This document shows, piece by piece, positions 12,304 to 20,100 of a stretch of DNA of 64,000 nucleotides (positions within the stretch are counted from its first letter, which is position 1; every line of letters begins with the position of its first letter). The stretch comes from a virus. The stretch is from positions 1-64,000 of the IMG/VR virus record IMGVR_UViG_3300042448_000816; one strand, written 5' to 3'. The notes beneath the pieces were generated by a model. It had not been told where the DNA came from and ran no database searches. It saw nothing but the letters and a program-made list of their open reading frames with translations. The position numbers and the translations under genes were made by a program.

Positions 12304-12863
12304 TTTGGCCATCTTTCCATACCTTTCTTTAGCTTATCTGGATTTTCTTCAAAGAACCAATGGTCTGGCTCAACAAAATGAAAAAAGACCATGCCAACCT
12401 TTTGAGTATCTGGATTTGGATATGCCTCTCTCCAATGCTCTTGTTCCTCTCCCAGGAAAGCGAGTCCCTGGTTTGGGTATAGAGTGTAAGGCTTATCTTC
12501 TACGTAAATGTCCCAAGGCTCTGTTTGGTATAGGCACATGTCAAGTGTGTATGTACAGGCGTTAGAATCTTTATGCTTATGTAGGTTTGCATTGGGTCCC
12601 TCATAATGAGAGAACAAGGAGTAGGACAGCAAAAGAGTTTCACTGTTAAAGATCTCTCTGGCTAATGGAACTAACTTTTCCCCATACTCTTCTATTACTT
12701 TATCTGCATAAAGATGTCTTCCAAGCCCAGGATCGGCAGAAAGAAAAGTGCCAGACTCTTCATCGCCCCAGTCAGACTCCTTATTTAAATTAAACAAATG
12801 TTCATAAAGGGTGTCATAATCTTCTTTAGAGAGCAGGTTATCAATAATCTTAGGCTCAGTCAT
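12276..12863 (-). CDS. 2-oxoglutarate/Fe(II)-dependent oxygenase-like protein
   Basis: A 195-residue double-stranded beta-helix protein. The iron ligands are visible as HKD (His97, Asp99) and a distal His143 in EEQEHWREAYP, with basic residues near residue 155 for the co-substrate carboxylate. The family hydroxylates proteins, nucleic acids or small molecules, and the substrate here is unknown. It overlaps the 13098 gene by 8 bases. Confidence 0.78.
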   Translation of the reverse strand: MTEPKIIDNLLSKEDYDTLYEHLFNLNKESDWGDEESGTFLSADPGLGRHLYADKVIEEYGEKLVPLAREIFNSETLLLSYSLFSHYEGPNANLHKHKDSNACTYTLDMCLYQTEPWDIYVEDKPYTLYPNQGLAFLGEEQEHWREAYPNPDTQKVGMVFFHFVEPDHWFFEENPDKLKKGMERWPKWQASTQRD

Positions 12864-13098
12864 TTAAATCCTCTTGTCTAATAAGTTTGGTCAGATCGTC
12901 CCAATCTAATCTGCCCAGATTTTTATCCAATAGCTGAATAATACGTTCACGCTCTAGCTCAGCACCGTGGGACATTCCTTCTTGATAAAACCTAGCCCTA
13001 CTGCGTGTGATACGCTCAGCCCAGTCTGGCTTTTCACGGACGTTACTTTTACTTAGCTGGGTATCAAAGTAGTCGTCAACTGCATCATTATTATTCAT
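12856..13098 (-). CDS. 80-residue hypothetical protein, probably leaderless
   Basis: The start at ATG 13098 is chosen because it lies 6 bases past a consensus promoter; longer forms would start upstream of that promoter. It is charged and helical with Arg/Glu runs and a C-terminal LDWDDLTKLI. It precedes the oxygenase gene in the same operon. Confidence 0.62.
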   Translation of the reverse strand: MNNNDAVDDYFDTQLSKSNVREKPDWAERITRSRARFYQEGMSHGAELERERIIQLLDKNLGRLDWDDLTKLIRQEDLND

Positions 13099-13104
13099 AC
13101 CTAT

Positions 13105-13133
13105 ATTGTACAGTATGTGGGGCTTGATGTCAA
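13105..13133 (-). promoter_or_regulatory. Consensus promoter for the 13098 operon
   Basis: TTGACA (13128-13133), 17 bp and TACAAT (13105-13110). Six bases then lead to ATG. It overlaps the 3' end of the collagen-like gene. Confidence 0.8.
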
Positions 13134-13606
13134 GAGGCTGTGATGTAATCGCCAGCAATGTGGAAGTTATCTGCCGTTGTCAAAGTGGCTGGGCTATCAT
13201 GGTCAAAGGCAGCATCCCTACCGTTTGAGTCAGTATAGTTTAACAGCATTTGAGAGTTTCCAGCATAAACATGTCCACCAATAGCATACTGTCTACCAGT
13301 AGAAATATCATGGAAACAACCATTCTTAAACTGATATCCATATTTCGGGGTAAATGGAAGGTCCATGTAATACTGACCAGTTCCAAAGTTTGTAATGTTA
13401 TCCATGTCTACTTGGATTTGAAAGTGTACCAGTGGTCCATTTTTTACATAGCTACCGCTGAATAGTGGTGCTCCAGTGAAGGTTGGCTGAGTGCCAAGTG
13501 TTCCACCATTTACTGTAAAAGAAGTTTCGGTTCCTAGTGTAGCGTCTGCACCAGCAGGTCCTTGTGGGCCAGGAATACCATCTGTATGATTGGTAAACCT
13601 GGCCAT
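13130..13606 (-). CDS. Collagen-like fibre or minor virion protein
   Basis: The N-terminus has a short Gly-X-Y stretch (GIPGPQGPAGADA), followed by a beta-rich domain of about 130 residues. This layout is common in phage tail fibres and head-decoration fibres, where the collagen stalk trimerises. Its neighbour is another beta-rich protein coupled by TAATG. The exact role in the particle is inferred. Confidence 0.68.
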   Translation of the reverse strand: MARFTNHTDGIPGPQGPAGADATLGTETSFTVNGGTLGTQPTFTGAPLFSGSYVKNGPLVHFQIQVDMDNITNFGTGQYYMDLPFTPKYGYQFKNGCFHDISTGRQYAIGGHVYAGNSQMLLNYTDSNGRDAAFDHDSPATLTTADNFHIAGDYITAS

Positions 13607-13887
13607 TATACGCCAGACTCAAGATTAGTTTTTAATACTGCAAGCTTGGAGCTGTTGGTATCAGTAGTAGCATAAAGATCGTCTTTTCCAGGAAGCTCAA
13701 AAGAAATAGCGTGTCCAGGTGCAATCCTGTATCCGTAGTCAGAGGATGTTACCGTAGAGCCGCCAACAAAAACATAAGCCTCATCGTCAACATTTTGAAG
13801 CGTGATGTCCATTCCTGAATGAATTCCTGGGGGAGTTAAACGGGTAGCAGAAGAGCTACTAAGTGTTAAAAAAGAGTGGGTTGTCAT
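13606..13887 (-). CDS. 93-residue beta-rich protein, probably leaderless
   Basis: Ser/Thr-rich and beta-rich, with QNVDDEAYVFVGGSTV and a C-terminal SSKLAVLK segment, as in small virion proteins. ATG 13887 lies 6 bases past TATAAT (13894-13899), and no ribosome site is seen. It is co-transcribed with the collagen-like gene. Confidence 0.62.
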   Translation of the reverse strand: MTTHSFLTLSSSSATRLTPPGIHSGMDITLQNVDDEAYVFVGGSTVTSSDYGYRIAPGHAISFELPGKDDLYATTDTNSSKLAVLKTNLESGV

Positions 13888-13893
13888 AGTCTT

Positions 13894-13899
13894 ATTATA
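13894..13899 (-). promoter_or_regulatory. -10 box for the leaderless 13887 gene
   Basis: TGT-TATAAT with 6 bases to ATG. The -35 position (GAGACT) is weak, so the extended TG element may matter. Confidence 0.55.
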
Positions 13900-13907
13900 A
13901 CATTCTT

Positions 13908-14639
13908 TTAATTGTTAGTCTCTATAATACGAGTATAGACTACTTCACTATTACCGTTATCTTCTTGCCATCCACTGATAGAACGAATCTCTGTTCTGTC
14001 CCCTGGTTTTCCACCAGAGTGCAGCATCTCATCTGGTCCAACATAGATTCCAATGTGGTATGCGTTCTTCCAACCTCTATGATTAAAGGATACAAGGTCC
14101 CCAATCTTTGGTTCTGTTACGATAGTTCCAGATGTTCTTTGGGTTGTGGCACTGTGTCTAAGCTCTATTCCTAAGTGGGCGTAGGTCCATTTGACAAGTC
14201 CTGAGCAGTCCCAAGCTCTTGGGGTAGAGCCACCTAAAACCCATCTAGTTATACCAATTTGATTCTTAACTAAAACTAATGTTTCATTTAGGGTTGCAGT
14301 GTCATCAGCAATCTTTTTTAGCCTAGCAATTTCTGCCTCTAGCTCTGCCTGTGTTTGCTGGGCTTCAGACTCAAGCTGATCTCTTTCAGCTTTTTCCTGT
14401 GCCATCCAGTCATGAGACCCAACCAAAGGAGGGGCTGATTTAAAGATTGGTCCTGCAGATATCTGGGGAGTTTGAACAGGTCCAGAAATGATAACTTCTT
14501 TTTTTACCTGCGTTACTAATTGGGTTTTGCTTTCCTGAGCATTTTCATTAGCCTCTAGGATGGCACCGAAAGCTTGTCCAGTACCGATAGTCAATACTAG
14601 TGCAATTGCACTAATCGGAATTAACCTGTTTCTTTTCAT
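13908..14639 (-). CDS. Secreted NlpC/P60 peptidoglycan hydrolase
   Basis: Residues 1-25 form a signal peptide (KRNRLIPISAIALVLTIGTG). A Gln/Glu coiled coil follows at about 80-125. The NlpC/P60 domain is at about 125-240 with catalytic Cys in AWDCSGLVKW and His in AYHIGIYVG. This resembles RipA-type actinobacterial cell-wall hydrolases. It may serve in lysis or as a host-like wall remodeler. A hairpin (14644-14678) lies around its ribosome site. Confidence 0.85.
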   Translation of the reverse strand: MKRNRLIPISAIALVLTIGTGQAFGAILEANENAQESKTQLVTQVKKEVIISGPVQTPQISAGPIFKSAPPLVGSHDWMAQEKAERDQLESEAQQTQAELEAEIARLKKIADDTATLNETLVLVKNQIGITRWVLGGSTPRAWDCSGLVKWTYAHLGIELRHSATTQRTSGTIVTEPKIGDLVSFNHRGWKNAYHIGIYVGPDEMLHSGGKPGDRTEIRSISGWQEDNGNSEVVYTRIIETNN

Positions 14640-14643
14640 TTAG

Positions 14644-14678
14644 CGACCTACCTTTCCTTGGTAGTTAGTACTCGGTCG
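14644..14678 (-). promoter_or_regulatory. Leader hairpin around the ribosome site of the NlpC/P60 gene
   Basis: In the transcript, CGACC and GGTCG enclose an inner ACC...GGT stem whose loop is AAGGAAA, the likely ribosome site. The leader before it is about 100 bases long. A GGGGAACCC sequence recalls c-di-AMP riboswitches of such genes, but the other conserved parts were not found. Confidence 0.4.
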
Positions 14679-14791
14679 TTGAGTGTTAGTGGGGGGTTCC
14701 CCTATTAAGTTATAAACCTCTATGTCTGGTATTTATTACAAACAAAAAGGTACTACTATTTTACCATAAATTATAATAATAAAACTATTAT

Positions 14792-15040
14792 CTATCTTTT
14801 TACTCTTTTAGGCTTTTTTGAATTAAGCTTCTTTAGCCAAGGCTTGTCTGCATACTTAGCCCATTCGTATACAAAGATACACAAAGCGATAAGAAACCCT
14901 AGGGATCCAGACTGTACGATGTAGTATGGTGTTGGGTCAATTAGGTAGGTGTCCCATGGGAATGTGTAGGCCACTACTGGCAAAGCAATAGCATTACCGA
15001 ATACTGCAGATATTACGATACTCTTGTAGATGTTCTTCAA
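14792..15040 (-). CDS. 82-residue two-helix membrane protein (holin-like)
   Basis: AGGAG 5 bases before TTG 15040 supports the non-ATG start. Hydrophobic helices at about 6-26 and 42-62 are followed by a very basic tail (KKLNSKKPKRVKR). The shape and position next to the NlpC/P60 gene fit a holin. TTGACA and TATAAT with an 18-bp spacer lie upstream at about 15070-15099. Confidence 0.6.
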   Translation of the reverse strand: MKNIYKSIVISAVFGNAIALPVVAYTFPWDTYLIDPTPYYIVQSGSLGFLIALCIFVYEWAKYADKPWLKKLNSKKPKRVKR

Positions 15041-15098
15041 TTGTTCTCCTATTATTGTTCAGCCTATATTATAGTGCATTAGGCAGGGTAATGTCAAA

Positions 15099-15284
15099 TC
15101 ATTCTTCTGACAGGTATTTCATAAATACCCTTAATATCTCAACGGTGTACTTCTCATACTCAATTTCAATCAGGGTATTCTCTTGATCTACCCTATGTAT
15201 CTTAATCTCTTTACCAAGATTAAATAAGATATTGTTTATCTCTTTTTCTAAGTCCACACTAAAGTATAGCAGATTAATAAACAT
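15099..15284 (-). CDS. 61-residue hypothetical protein
   Basis: Charged, with alternating strands and helix (KEIKIHRVDQENTLIEIEYE). No ribosome site is seen. A CATAAT box lies 11 bases before ATG, facing the divergent 15299 gene. Function is unknown. Confidence 0.5.
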   Translation of the reverse strand: MFINLLYFSVDLEKEINNILFNLGKEIKIHRVDQENTLIEIEYEKYTVEILRVFMKYLSEE

Positions 15285-15298
15285 TGGTAGAATTGATT

Positions 15299-15418
15299 AT
15301 GCTCTATAAATGTGTTTGCGGAAAGATCCATGTTCTGGCATTAGATCTTTATTTTGATATCATTAAGCATAAAGAGTATTGCTATTGTGATATTATAGAG
15401 GCTTCTAAGGAAGATTGA
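15299..15418 (+). CDS. 39-residue Cys/His miniprotein
   Basis: CVC at residues 5-7 and CYC near residue 28, with His between, form a likely zinc site. TGG-TAGAAT lies 5 bases before the ATG, so the transcript would be nearly leaderless. It is divergent from the 15284 gene. Confidence 0.45.
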   Translation: MLYKCVCGKIHVLALDLYFDIIKHKEYCYCDIIEASKED

Positions 15419-15443
15419 CATACCGCCATTTTTTTGGTATCAT
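15415..15443 (+). promoter_or_regulatory. Promoter for the 15450 operon
   Basis: TTGACA (15415-15420), 17 bp and TGG-TATCAT (15438-15443). The ATG follows after 6 bases. The -35 overlaps the stop of the previous gene. Confidence 0.75.
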
Positions 15444-15449
15444 TTGTTC

Positions 15450-15638
15450 ATGAGTAAATTTGAAAGACAAGAAAAGCGAAAGCTGGATAGGCAGACTAAG
15501 GCTGTTATTAAGAAGGCTAAGCAAGATATGCAGACTTACATAGAAACCCTTGGAGAGCTTCCCTCGGAAGCAGAGGTAAGGGCCTGGCAGGCTGGATATA
15601 TTTCTGGTATCAATCGAATGGCTGAGGACTACCTTTGA
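15450..15638 (+). CDS. 62-residue basic helical protein, probably leaderless
   Basis: The start at ATG 15450 lies at the expected transcript start; a TTG at 15444 would precede it. The N-terminal half is highly basic (ERQEKRKLDRQTKAVIKKAK). It overlaps the nuclease gene by 4 bases, which suggests linked production. It could aid DNA binding. Confidence 0.6.
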   Translation: MSKFERQEKRKLDRQTKAVIKKAKQDMQTYIETLGELPSEAEVRAWQAGYISGINRMAEDYL

Positions 15639-16036
15639 ATTTTCAGGCAGAGTCTAGGCGTTCTGGCGATGAGTTTGAGTCTAAGGTACTGATAGACCTA
15701 TCTAGATTTGGAACAACCAACATAACTAAGAATGTTATCGTAGAGGATACTGGCTGTGAGGTTGATTTTGCTTATGACAATAGAGGAACTCAGGTTTATG
15801 TTGAAGCTAAGGGTGGTTTGCAGGGGGAGAAGAAGCGTCCTGGAGCTAAGAGAACAGACAACGTAAAGAAAGCTATAGCCAACGCAGCTTTGATTAAATC
15901 TTTAAACCCAGACACCCAGTATATCGTTTACTTCTCAGACTTACCCAAGTACGGATCATCTTCTCATAAGATGCTGAAAGCAGCAATTAGAGCTGGCTTT
16001 ATTGATAATGTTCGATACTTAATCGACATGAAGTAA
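15635..16036 (+). CDS. PD-(D/E)XK nuclease family protein
   Basis: A 133-residue protein with Glu/Asp in CEVDFAYDN and E-x-K in VYVEAKGG, the core of the PD-(D/E)XK fold of restriction enzymes and resolvases. The start is TTG at 15635 inside the previous stop region. A basic loop (GEKKRPGAKR) could contact DNA. Its target is unknown; host DNA breakdown or recombination are options. Confidence 0.75.
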   Translation: MNFQAESRRSGDEFESKVLIDLSRFGTTNITKNVIVEDTGCEVDFAYDNRGTQVYVEAKGGLQGEKKRPGAKRTDNVKKAIANAALIKSLNPDTQYIVYFSDLPKYGSSSHKMLKAAIRAGFIDNVRYLIDMK

Positions 16037-16038
16037 AA

Positions 16039-17199
16039 CTAAATTAGTCTTGTTACTGAGGTATAATCTTTACCAAAGTCAGAGAATAAGGCTTTATCTG
16101 CTTCTCTTTGTGCAATTCTGCGAGACCAAGAGAATCCTGCATCTCCACCCCACGCTAGCCACATAATATATCCGTTAGATGGGTTAGCCTGGTTTCCCCA
16201 GTCCTTGCCCTTCTTGTCTACCTCGTGGCGAGAGAAGTAAGAGTACATACGCTTAACAGTGCTTAGCGAGAGTGTCTCTCCATTAGCCAGTTGTCTAGCT
16301 CTTGTCCATCCAACTGCAGTTCCTGCTCCTGTAGCTTTGCCGTCTTCCTTGAACTTGATAGCCCTACGAGCAGCAGCCCTAGCCCCAGCAGGAGGAGAGT
16401 AGCCTTCAGCTTTGTCCATGTATTCATCGTAATCATCGTCCTCTTCATAATCTTCTAAACTAATATTTGGCATGTTAATTCTTTCAACGTCTGACATTAA
16501 TGCACCAATTGAATATGGTGTGTAGTAGTAGACTCCATCGTCTTCTTCTAGAATTCTAATAGCTACCGCTGGATTTTCTGGAGTAGACTCAACGGAGTAA
16601 GGGTTTTCTGGCTCACCATATCTACCACCTTCACGCATGACGTGCTCTACCTGACCAACAACCATGCCCTCTGTAGTCCTTGCACTTACAAAGTCCCCCT
16701 CAGTAATTCTTGCTTCGGCTTTAGATACTGGAATACAGTTAGGAACCATGCGTCCGTTGTCTCCTGGCTTCATTCCCCTTTGGGTGTATCCGTCCCAACA
16801 AGGAGCAACCTTTTCATCTGCTTTAGTTCCCATGGATGTTCCGCCATTTGTAGTTGAGATTGCACCAGTAGAATCTCCACCAGCACCGCCAACCCTAGTC
16901 TTTGGTTTTTTCTTAGGATCTTTTAGTGCAGAAGGTTTCTTTGATGCTGGTTCTGGCTGTCCAATGGCAGACCCCATGCCATCTTTGTCTGTTGCTGCTT
17001 TTATAGCAGTTCCTGGCCACTCTTCTGGATTTTTAATACCAACGCCAGCTTCAATGTTTCCTTCAGACTGGTTGATTGCATAAATTTGATTGGCAGCTTC
17101 TTCAGCTGTTGTGTGGCAACCCATTACGGTTCCATCGTCTTTAAGGGCAGGGTAGCCTGAGCAACCGTAAGATCCTTTTTCTCCAACATGATATGGCAT
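16039..17199 (-). CDS. 386-residue phage protein with C-terminal RMYSYFSRHE domain
   Basis: The N-terminus MPYHVGEKGSYGCSGYPALK and the C-terminal domain (TVKRMYSYFSRHEVDKKGK, then IMWLAWGGDAG) recur as modules at the ends of actinophage and Bacillus phage prohead or portal-linked proteins. A low-complexity Ser/Gly linker lies between, with an acidic EEDDDYDEY stretch. Head association is inferred from relatives and no protease motif was found. The ATG lies 6 bases past TATAAT, so the transcript is probably leaderless. Confidence 0.62.
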   Translation of the reverse strand: MPYHVGEKGSYGCSGYPALKDDGTVMGCHTTAEEAANQIYAINQSEGNIEAGVGIKNPEEWPGTAIKAATDKDGMGSAIGQPEPASKKPSALKDPKKKPKTRVGGAGGDSTGAISTTNGGTSMGTKADEKVAPCWDGYTQRGMKPGDNGRMVPNCIPVSKAEARITEGDFVSARTTEGMVVGQVEHVMREGGRYGEPENPYSVESTPENPAVAIRILEEDDGVYYYTPYSIGALMSDVERINMPNISLEDYEEDDDYDEYMDKAEGYSPPAGARAAARRAIKFKEDGKATGAGTAVGWTRARQLANGETLSLSTVKRMYSYFSRHEVDKKGKDWGNQANPSNGYIMWLAWGGDAGFSWSRRIAQREADKALFSDFGKDYTSVTRLI

Positions 17200-17205
17200 A
17201 TAAAC

Positions 17206-17211
17206 ATTATA
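17206..17211 (-). promoter_or_regulatory. -10 box for the leaderless 17199 gene
   Basis: TGG-TATAAT with a 6-base gap to ATG 17199. No good -35 is seen (AAGGCC at 17 bp). Confidence 0.55.
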
Positions 17212-17261
17212 CCACAGGTATTGTTATAGGCCTTTTAGCAACATGCCTAGGTTGTCTCCCC

Positions 17262-17292
17262 AGGTAGCGGTCCTCGGAAAATCAAGCTACCT
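17262..17292 (-). terminator. Inverted repeat after the Hsp20 gene
   Basis: AGGTAGC and GCTACCT form a 7-bp stem with a 17-base loop, 19 bases after the Hsp20 stop. No T-tract follows, so termination is only a possibility. Confidence 0.35.
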
Positions 17293-17310
17293 AAAGGATA
17301 TCATCGTTTT

Positions 17311-17700
17311 TTAGCGGATCTTAATTGATTTTGGTTTTTTCTCTTCTGGAATGTTTCTTACCAGATGAACATACAGAATACCGTCCTCAAATCCAGCCGA
17401 ATCTACTTCATAGTATTCAGGTAGTGAGAATGAGCGAGTAAACTTCCGAGCAGCAATACCTTTATGTAGGTATTTCTTATCGTCAGCATCTGGCTTTTCT
17501 GCTTTTATAGATAGGACATTTTTTTCAGTAGTAATACTGATATCATCCTTCTTGAATCCAGCTACTGCAAACTCCATTACGATCTTGTCGTCGTTAATCC
17601 TGACAACGTTATATGGTGGATAGGTGTTTGCTGCTGGGGTAGTGCTAAAGAATTTGTCAATATCTAGACCAAATCCTGAAAATGGTGTTGTAATAACCAT
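17311..17700 (-). CDS. Small heat shock protein (Hsp20/alpha-crystallin)
   Basis: A 129-residue ATP-independent holdase. The start at ATG 17700 is chosen because AAGGAG lies 9 bases upstream; the ATG at 17709 abuts that site. The alpha-crystallin domain runs from YPPYNVVRI (about residue 30) to the C-terminus, with the family's DDKIVMEFAVAGFKKDDI and IKIR end. Phage copies may help capsid or host protein folding. A leader hairpin suggests control by structure. Confidence 0.9.
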   Translation of the reverse strand: MVITTPFSGFGLDIDKFFSTTPAANTYPPYNVVRINDDKIVMEFAVAGFKKDDISITTEKNVLSIKAEKPDADDKKYLHKGIAARKFTRSFSLPEYYEVDSAGFEDGILYVHLVRNIPEEKKPKSIKIR

Positions 17701-17716
17701 GTATATCATCTCCTTA

Positions 17717-17757
17717 TATTAAGCGAGTTAATGCCCCCCAATTGGGCAGGCTTAATA
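17717..17757 (-). promoter_or_regulatory. Leader hairpin before hsp20, possible RNA thermometer
   Basis: TATTAAGC (17750-17757) and GCTTAATA (17717-17724) form a perfect 8-bp stem around CCCAATTGGGG. AAGGAG lies 2 bases after the stem. RNA thermometers often control Hsp20 genes, but the ribosome site here is next to the stem rather than inside it. Confidence 0.4.
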
Positions 17758-17778
17758 ATTATAGCATATATCCTGGCC

Positions 17779-17807
17779 TTGCTATCCACAAACTTTAGTG
17801 GTATAAT
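17779..17807 (+). promoter_or_regulatory. Promoter for the 17817 gene and glycosyltransferase block
   Basis: TTGCTA (17779-17784), 17 bp and TGG-TATAAT (17802-17807). ATG 17817 is 9 bases downstream, giving a leader of 2-3 bases. Confidence 0.6.
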
Positions 17808-17816
17808 TGATGCATT

Positions 17817-18407
17817 ATGAGTAATCCTATGTCATTTAGAAGAAGGCAAAAAGTTCTTGCCGATAAAGTAAACAATCCGAATAGTCAGGAAGCCGTTGTG
17901 CGACGTGTAGAAGACACCAAAAGACAAAGGTATGAGCTCCAAGAATCAAAGCGAGCTCCTAAGATTCAGATTGACCAGAAGCTTGTTCTTTGGACATGGC
18001 TAACTGGTATCGGAATTGCCTTTATATCCTCAGCTATTGTTTCTTTTAACGGTATCACTGCAGTCGCACAGTTTGTTGGTCTTTCTCAAGACTGGATGGC
18101 TGGACTATTCTTTTTCTTTATTGAGCTCATGTATCTTCTGTTCTTGGTTGCCTACTTAGTTCTTGCTTCTCGAATGAGAGAAGACGGCAAGCCTGAAAAA
18201 ACTTTTGGTGCCATTCTTGGTATGTTAATGTTTGGTGGCATTGCTGTTTTGGCTAACGCTTTTCACACCCTTGACTTTTGGGACTGGGAATATCTAGAGC
18301 CACGCATGTGGGCAGGAACAATCCTAAGTATTGCTGCACCAATCGCAATCATTGCCGCATCTAAGATGGCGTCTAGAGTTGTATTCGCTAAGGCTATCCG
18401 CCTGTAG
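17817..18407 (+). CDS. 196-residue membrane protein, about four helices
   Basis: A basic soluble N-terminus of about 60 residues (RRRQKVLADK..) is followed by hydrophobic helices at about 62-85, 95-120, 140-155 and 168-188. The first helices end in WMAGLFFFFIELMYLLF. It lies 14 bases before the glycosyltransferase block and may anchor or assist it. No family was recognised. Confidence 0.68.
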   Translation: MSNPMSFRRRQKVLADKVNNPNSQEAVVRRVEDTKRQRYELQESKRAPKIQIDQKLVLWTWLTGIGIAFISSAIVSFNGITAVAQFVGLSQDWMAGLFFFFIELMYLLFLVAYLVLASRMREDGKPEKTFGAILGMLMFGGIAVLANAFHTLDFWDWEYLEPRMWAGTILSIAAPIAIIAASKMASRVVFAKAIRL

Positions 18408-18421
18408 GGTAAGGTTATCCT

Positions 18422-19363
18422 GTGGCAAAAATAACTTTTTTAGGAAACTTTAGAGTAGACTTTACTAGCGAGTCTCATCACTCAAAAACTTTAGAGTCTT
18501 TAGGACATGAAGTAATTAGATTGCAAGAAAGTGAAGCCACCACCGAGATGGTTTTACAAAACGCAATGGACAGTTCTCTTTTTATTTGGGTTCATACTCA
18601 CGGATGGAACACCATCGGAAGATTTACAATGGAAGATGTGTTGTTAGAACTAAAAAAGCATAAAATTCCTAGCATGACCTACCACCTAGATCTTTGGTTT
18701 GGGTTAAGAAGACAAAAAGATCTGCGTCGTAAACCAGTCTATCAATACATAGATCACTTCTTTACTGTGGATAGGAAGATGGCTGACTGGTTTAATTCAA
18801 ATACATCTGTAAAGGGTCACTACTTGCCAGCTGGGGTTTATGACAAGGAATGTACCTACACCCCAGCCATTGCAACAGAAGAAGTTATCTTTGTTGGAAG
18901 CAAAACATACCATCCAGAGTGGCCGTATAGACCAAAGCTTATTAACTTTTTAAACCAAGCTTATGGAAAAAGATTTAACCTTTACGGAAGAGAAGGGGTT
19001 AAGATGGTGAGAGGACAAGAGTTAAATAATCTTTATGCTGCTACTAAGGTGGTTGTTGGAGATACTCTATGCCCAGACTTTGCTTACCCAGATTATTGGT
19101 CAGACAGGATTTATGAAACTATTGGTCGTGGAGGCTTTCTAATTCATCCATATATTAAAGGTCTTGAAAAAGAGTTTGAAGATAAGAAGCACGTGGTGTT
19201 TTACGAATACAACAACCTGGATCAGCTAAAAGAATTAGTAGACTATTACCTAGAACATGACGAAGAGCGTGACCAGATTAGAAGGTCTGGTCATGAACTT
19301 GTAAAGAATAACTACACATATAAAAATAGATGGCAGACAATACTTAAGGAACTAAGCATATGA
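18422..19363 (+). CDS. Glycosyltransferase, GT-B fold (CgeB-like)
   Basis: A 313-residue protein with an N-terminal Rossmann-like half and a C-terminal half matching Glyco_trans_1_2: VGDTLCPDF..YWSDRIYETIGRGGFLIHP and HVVFYEYNNLDQLKELVDYYLEHDEER. It should transfer an activated sugar to an unknown acceptor. GTG start with AAGG 6-8 bases upstream. It overlaps the next gene as ATGA. Confidence 0.82.
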   Translation: MAKITFLGNFRVDFTSESHHSKTLESLGHEVIRLQESEATTEMVLQNAMDSSLFIWVHTHGWNTIGRFTMEDVLLELKKHKIPSMTYHLDLWFGLRRQKDLRRKPVYQYIDHFFTVDRKMADWFNSNTSVKGHYLPAGVYDKECTYTPAIATEEVIFVGSKTYHPEWPYRPKLINFLNQAYGKRFNLYGREGVKMVRGQELNNLYAATKVVVGDTLCPDFAYPDYWSDRIYETIGRGGFLIHPYIKGLEKEFEDKKHVVFYEYNNLDQLKELVDYYLEHDEERDQIRRSGHELVKNNYTYKNRWQTILKELSI

Positions 19364-20100
19364 CTGATTATCTTATTGTTATACCAGTATACAAGGTACA
19401 CGAAAGAACTATTAAGTGCTTAAAATCAATAAAAGATTACGAACACGTTCTTTTGGTAGACAATACTGGCACAGGAGAATGTGAAAAACTTATAAACGAA
19501 TACCCAGGAATCAGGGTTTCTGTTCAAACCGAAAACATTGGTGTTTCTCGTGCATGGAATATTGGAATAGATGAAGGTCATGACTGGACCTTTATTGTTT
19601 CTAGTTCTATGATTTTTAAGGGTGGCTTCAAGCAAATTGCAGCAATGGTAGAAAATTATGATGGCCCAGTTTTTAGAACAGACCATGCTTGGCATTGCAT
19701 TGGTATATCTAAAAAAGCTGTTGAGGTTGTTGGTAGATTTGATGAAAACTTTTATCCAGGTTATCTTGAGGATTGCGACTGGGACTTTAGATCTAGTTTG
19801 GCAAAACAAAAAGAATATGATAATTTTAAAATCAATGCAACCTGTCAAGTAAATGGTGGAGCAACAATAGACGGGGCCTACGTTATGATAGCCCCTTTGC
19901 GTAAATACTTTGTTGAAAAGTGGGGTGGACCAGAGCTGGATGAAAAAGAAGGCGAACCGTTTTTTGGAGTTCCTATTATTTGGACAAGAGCAGAAAACAT
20001 TTATTCTAAACCATTTAACAATAAAAATAATGAGTTAAGCTATTGGGAACAAAGAAGCATAGAAGAACTAAGAGAAAAATACGGATTTAATAATCTATGA
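19360..20100 (+). CDS. Glycosyltransferase family 2 (GT-A)
   Basis: The N-terminus DYLIVIPVYKVHERTIKCL and the ENIGVSRAWNIGIDEG segment are GT2 hallmarks. A metal-binding acidic motif is expected near EDCDWDFR (about residue 131). It is joined by ATGA overlaps to GT genes on both sides, so the three probably work on one glycan. Confidence 0.82.
   Translation: MTDYLIVIPVYKVHERTIKCLKSIKDYEHVLLVDNTGTGECEKLINEYPGIRVSVQTENIGVSRAWNIGIDEGHDWTFIVSSSMIFKGGFKQIAAMVENYDGPVFRTDHAWHCIGISKKAVEVVGRFDENFYPGYLEDCDWDFRSSLAKQKEYDNFKINATCQVNGGATIDGAYVMIAPLRKYFVEKWGGPELDEKEGEPFFGVPIIWTRAENIYSKPFNNKNNELSYWEQRSIEELREKYGFNNL

Noticed and set aside
14640-14740. c-di-AMP (ydaO) riboswitch before the NlpC/P60 gene
   Set aside because: GGGGAACCC and a CTAACT stretch are suggestive, but the GGGTGAATC-type core and the length do not fit; kept only as a leader hairpin.
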